Source: Acidobacteriaceae bacterium (GTDB lineage Bacteria; Acidobacteriota; Terriglobia; Terriglobales; SbA1). From it: a stretch of DNA of 8,417 nucleotides. Both the position numbers and the translations under genes were made by a program. Shown one piece after another: positions 6,491 to 8,417 of this stretch. The DNA is taken from the NCBI GenBank assembly GCA_003156615.1, contig PMHI01000466.1:1-8417 (forward strand), given 5' to 3'. Under the pieces are notes generated by a model. The model was not told where the DNA came from and did no database searches. It saw nothing but the letters and a program-made list of their open reading frames with translations. The stretch's first letter is position 1; the number at the start of each line of letters is the position of its first letter.

Positions 6491-6544
6491 ATGATGTCAG
6501 CGAGCCTACTCGCAACCGCTCACACATCCTGGAGGCATACGTGA
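6491..6544 (+). CDS. Possible 17-residue leader peptide overlapping the caspase start
   Basis: ATGATG at 6491 opens a 17-codon frame (MMSASLLATAHTSWRHT) whose TGA at 6542-6544 overlaps the caspase GTG at 6541 in a GTGA arrangement typical of translational coupling. The ATG lies eight bases after the TATAAT box, so it could be read from a leaderless mRNA. It could equally be chance: the frame is very short and the caspase has its own strong ribosome site. Confidence 0.2.
   Translation: MMSASLLATAHTSWRHT
6531..6535 (+). promoter_or_regulatory. Ribosome binding site setting the caspase start
   Basis: GGAGG lies five bases before GTG 6541, the best ribosome site in the window. The protein then begins VRKALVIGIDDYP, the usual start of a caspase-like fold. 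No such site precedes the upstream GTG at 6457. Confidence 0.7.
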
Positions 6545-7503
6545 GGAAAGCTCTGGTCATAGGCATTGATGATTATCCGGGATATCCGTTGACTGGTTGT
6601 GTCAATGACGCCAAAGCGGTGGCCGAAACCCTCGAATCGCATGGCGATGGCGAACCAAACTTTGAGGTCAAACTGATCACCTCACCCGGCGAAGATTCAT
6701 CCAACAATGGCATCACCAGGTCGCGATTGAAGGCAGAGGTTGAAAGCTTATTTTCGGGCGATCCCGAGGTCGCTCTGTTTTACTTTTCCGGCCATGGCAT
6801 GATGAAAAGTCTGGGCGGCTTCATAATCACGAGCGATCATACCAAGTACGATGAGGGCGTCTCCATGGACGACATCTTGAAATTTGCCAATCAATCCAAG
6901 GCAAAGGACAAAGTGATCATTCTTGATTGTTGCCACTCCGGAGCCTTTGGGAGCCCAACCATCACTGGAAACAATCTTTCTTATCTTTGTGAGGGGCTCT
7001 CAGTTTTAACGGCCAGTCGCGATTCGGAAAGCGCGATCGAGGCGAATGGCAGCGGCGTTTTCACCTCCCTGGTGATTGATGCTCTGAAGGGCGGTGCGGC
7101 GGACCTGCGCGGCCAGATTACTCCAGGGAGTATCTACGCCTTCGTCGATCAGGCGCTGGGGCCGTGGGACCAAAGGCCAATCTTTAAGACGAACGTAACC
7201 GGTTCCACTTTTCTGAGGACCATTCCGCCGCCAGTGCCGAAGGCCACGCTCCGAAAGCTAGTCGAATATTTTCCCCAGCCGGACGTGGAGCTCAAACTCG
7301 GTCCTGAGTATGAAACTACTCATGCGAGCAAAGATCTTGCCAAGGTGGCAATCATGGAGCATCTTCAGAAGTTCGTCAGCGTCGGGCTAGTAGTTCCTGT
7401 GGGGGAAGAGCACATGTACTTTGCCGCCATCAATTCGAAATCCTGCCGGCTGACGGCAATAGGGCGACAGTACTGGCGCCTGGTGAAGGGAAAGCATCTG
7501 TAG
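6541..7503 (+). CDS. Caspase-family (peptidase C14) protein with a C-terminal winged-helix-like domain
   Basis: This is a 320-residue cytosolic cysteine protease; there is no signal peptide or membrane segment. Residues 1-140 form the p20-like part: KALVIGIDDYP at the start, the catalytic His85 in FYFSGHG, and the catalytic Cys131 in LDCCHSG. Residues about 145-226 are p10-like (SVLTASRDSESA, GVFTSLVIDALKGGAAD, QRPIF). Both catalytic residues are intact, so it is probably active; relatives of metacaspase type cut after basic residues. Residues about 235-320 form an extra domain with a pattern like a winged helix (LRKLVEYF, AIMEHLQKFVSVGLVVPV, SKSCRLTAIGRQYWRLV), a likely regulatory or partner-binding part. 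The start at GTG 6541 follows the GGAGG site and the promoter; a frame extension to 6457 adds 28 residues that do not look like protein. It is convergent with the gene at 7530-8336, with 26 bases between. A role in regulated cell death is inferred from the family. Confidence 0.92.
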   Translation: MRKALVIGIDDYPGYPLTGCVNDAKAVAETLESHGDGEPNFEVKLITSPGEDSSNNGITRSRLKAEVESLFSGDPEVALFYFSGHGMMKSLGGFIITSDHTKYDEGVSMDDILKFANQSKAKDKVIILDCCHSGAFGSPTITGNNLSYLCEGLSVLTASRDSESAIEANGSGVFTSLVIDALKGGAADLRGQITPGSIYAFVDQALGPWDQRPIFKTNVTGSTFLRTIPPPVPKATLRKLVEYFPQPDVELKLGPEYETTHASKDLAKVAIMEHLQKFVSVGLVVPVGEEHMYFAAINSKSCRLTAIGRQYWRLVKGKHL

Positions 7504-7506
7504 TCC

Positions 7507-7522
7507 GGCCTCCGCGGAGGTT
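7507..7522. terminator. Palindrome between the convergent genes, possible bidirectional terminator
   Basis: CCTCCGCGGAGG (7509-7520) is a perfect 12-bp palindrome, extended by two G-U pairs in plus-strand RNA. It would fold with a tight CGCG loop. It lies in the 26-base gap between the two stop codons. There is no T-run on either side, so termination here is only suggested by position. Confidence 0.25.
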
Positions 7523-7529
7523 ATGCTCC

Positions 7530-8336
7530 TCACACATTCAAAATTGTGCTGAGGTAGTTGGTTTGATAAGCGCGAATTTTGTCGCGGATGACAGGATTAA
7601 GCTCGCTGAGTCGGGGTCGATTGATCGAGACTTTGCCGCTATTGGCACGGAAAGTTGCGCCCGCATTTTTGAATTTGAAAAACAGTACCTGCGTAATATC
7701 GTTGTGCGCTTCGATGAGGCAAGCCAGCAGGGAGACGACGACATCACTGTTTTCTTCGTGCTCGACCAACCCAATCTGGAAGCGCGCGATTCTGGCTTTT
7801 TGTGATTCCCGGTTAAAGATCGTCATCCAGGGACTGCTGGGGTTCATGCCTTTGAGAGCATCGATGGTTGCCCCAATCACCGCGAGCGCAGCCGCTGAAG
7901 GCCCGAGAGCCGCCGTCATGACCTCCAGGATTTTGGCGTGCACTTCGACGGCCGCGCCCTTTGCAGTGTAGTCGTTCCACGTGCTTTCCTGCACGATCCA
8001 GCCAATTGTCTGGAGCACATCAAAATAGGCTGCGAACCACTCCAGAGGCTTGTCCTGCGCAGAGACATTCTTATTGGCGAGCAGCTGCGCCAATAACGCC
8101 GAGTCGGAGATCGCCTGCCGCACCTCGGGTGTTACACCTTGCGCGAAAGAAAAGACGCCCGCACCCACAACCTGCGCCTGCGCCTTCGCCTTGTCGAATA
8201 CCCCACCTGCATCCAGTGCCGCTGGCTCGAGAATGTCCCGTGTGCCGGTGGCACGGGCCATGGACGTCCCCAGCGGCGTACCTGTAAGGTCAATGGAGCG
8301 CACAAATTCTATCGCGCGCAGCGAATCGAATGCCAT
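7530..8336 (-). CDS. Conserved-looking helical protein of unknown function
   Basis: This 268-residue protein is not one I can name. There is no signal peptide. Residues about 85-135 are helical and aromatic (LEWFAAYFDVLQTIGWIVQE at 98-117). Residues about 138-162 are hydrophobic with small residues (LEVMTAALGPSAAALAVIGATIDAL), long enough to enter a membrane. The last 90 residues (KARIARFQIGLVEHEE, ITQVLFFKFKN, FRANSGKVSINRP) alternate in a way that suggests beta strands. From memory, proteins with a similar WF..Y..VLQ.IGW block occur in other bacteria as hypothetical proteins; I could not check this. A membrane-active or pore-type role is possible from the hydrophobic segment but unproven. 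The ATG at 8336 has GAGAGG (8347-8352 on the plus strand, as CCTCTC) ten bases upstream. It is convergent with the caspase gene, so the two are not one operon. Confidence 0.85.
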   Translation of the reverse strand: MAFDSLRAIEFVRSIDLTGTPLGTSMARATGTRDILEPAALDAGGVFDKAKAQAQVVGAGVFSFAQGVTPEVRQAISDSALLAQLLANKNVSAQDKPLEWFAAYFDVLQTIGWIVQESTWNDYTAKGAAVEVHAKILEVMTAALGPSAAALAVIGATIDALKGMNPSSPWMTIFNRESQKARIARFQIGLVEHEENSDVVVSLLACLIEAHNDITQVLFFKFKNAGATFRANSGKVSINRPRLSELNPVIRDKIRAYQTNYLSTILNV

Positions 8337-8417
8337 GGATACGAAGCCTCTCTGCTCACGCCGTGTCTTACAGCCGGTGGGGTGGATCTAGAGTCCGCGT
8401 CCGGTCTTCTCACCCAA

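Larger units (their letters stand above)
6151..6540. other. Intergenic region before the caspase gene
   Basis: The 390-base gap holds a nested inverted repeat just after the membrane-protein stop (6161-6234), a weak terminator (6409-6433), the caspase promoter (6452-6482), a tiny possible leader frame (6491-6544) and the caspase ribosome site. A 98-codon minus-strand frame at 6196-6492 has no ribosome site and no recognisable content. Nothing else is evident between about 6235 and 6408. Confidence 0.5.

Noticed and set aside
6196..6492. 98-codon minus-strand open frame in the gap before the caspase gene
   Set aside because: It has no ribosome site and a composition unlike a folded protein, and it overlaps the caspase promoter and terminator on the other strand.
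7530..8336. The idea that the 268-residue protein is a bacterial gasdermin
   Set aside because: Length and a nearby caspase fit, but the gasdermin N-terminal pattern is not visible, the gene is convergent rather than co-directional, and the central helical and hydrophobic block does not match.
7561..8391. Several plus-strand frames of 80-130 codons opposite the 268-residue gene
   Set aside because: They overlap in different frames and have low-complexity composition; the minus-strand frame is longer, has a ribosome site and reads as a protein.
1..8417. CRISPR array, tRNA, rRNA, transposase or integrase
   Set aside because: I found no regularly spaced repeat series, no cloverleaf with conserved arms and no transposase or integrase motif on either strand.

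Overview
The window is high-GC bacterial DNA, most likely from an Acidobacteriota-type soil bacterium. That placement is an inference from overall gene style: a Gram-negative lipid A-type acyltransferase, a secreted SYLF protein, a LuxR regulator with a degenerate receiver, and G+C-rich coding. No rRNA or other marker gene is present to fix it. I see no tRNA, rRNA, CRISPR array, transposase or integrase.

Left part (1-2879), ordinary chromosomal genes. A possible minus-strand gene leaves the left edge. It is divergent from a LuxR-family regulator (155-811) whose receiver domain lacks the phosphoacceptor Asp. A 354-base gap follows, holding a complex inverted repeat and a good intrinsic terminator (986-1033). 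Next come a secreted SYLF/Ysc84-like protein (1166-1858) and an LpxL/HtrB-family acyltransferase (1980-2879). These last two have envelope roles but do not look like a tight operon.

Middle gap (2880-3459). This 580-base stretch has no convincing intact gene. It holds short repeats, a 14-bp palindrome and what looks like a frameshifted minus-strand gene tail (3187-3398). It reads like a junction between stable and accessory DNA.

Right part (3460-8336), accessory genes. First is an 896-residue protein with about 11 membrane segments and a C-terminal Rossmann-like soluble domain of a type I cannot name. Then, behind its own promoter, is a caspase-family (peptidase C14) protein with an intact His/Cys dyad and a C-terminal domain that looks like a winged helix (6541-7503). 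Convergent to it is a 268-residue helical protein of unknown function with one hydrophobic segment (7530-8336).

How they might work together is inference. A cytosolic caspase-type protease, a large membrane protein with a possible sensor or effector domain, and a potentially membrane-active partner fit the broad pattern of regulated cell-death or conflict systems. Each of the three genes appears to have its own expression signals, and nothing in the sequence proves they act together. The caspase start is best placed at GTG 6541, not at the in-frame GTG at 6457, because a perfect TATAAT box lies at 6477-6482 and a GGAGG ribosome site at 6531-6535.
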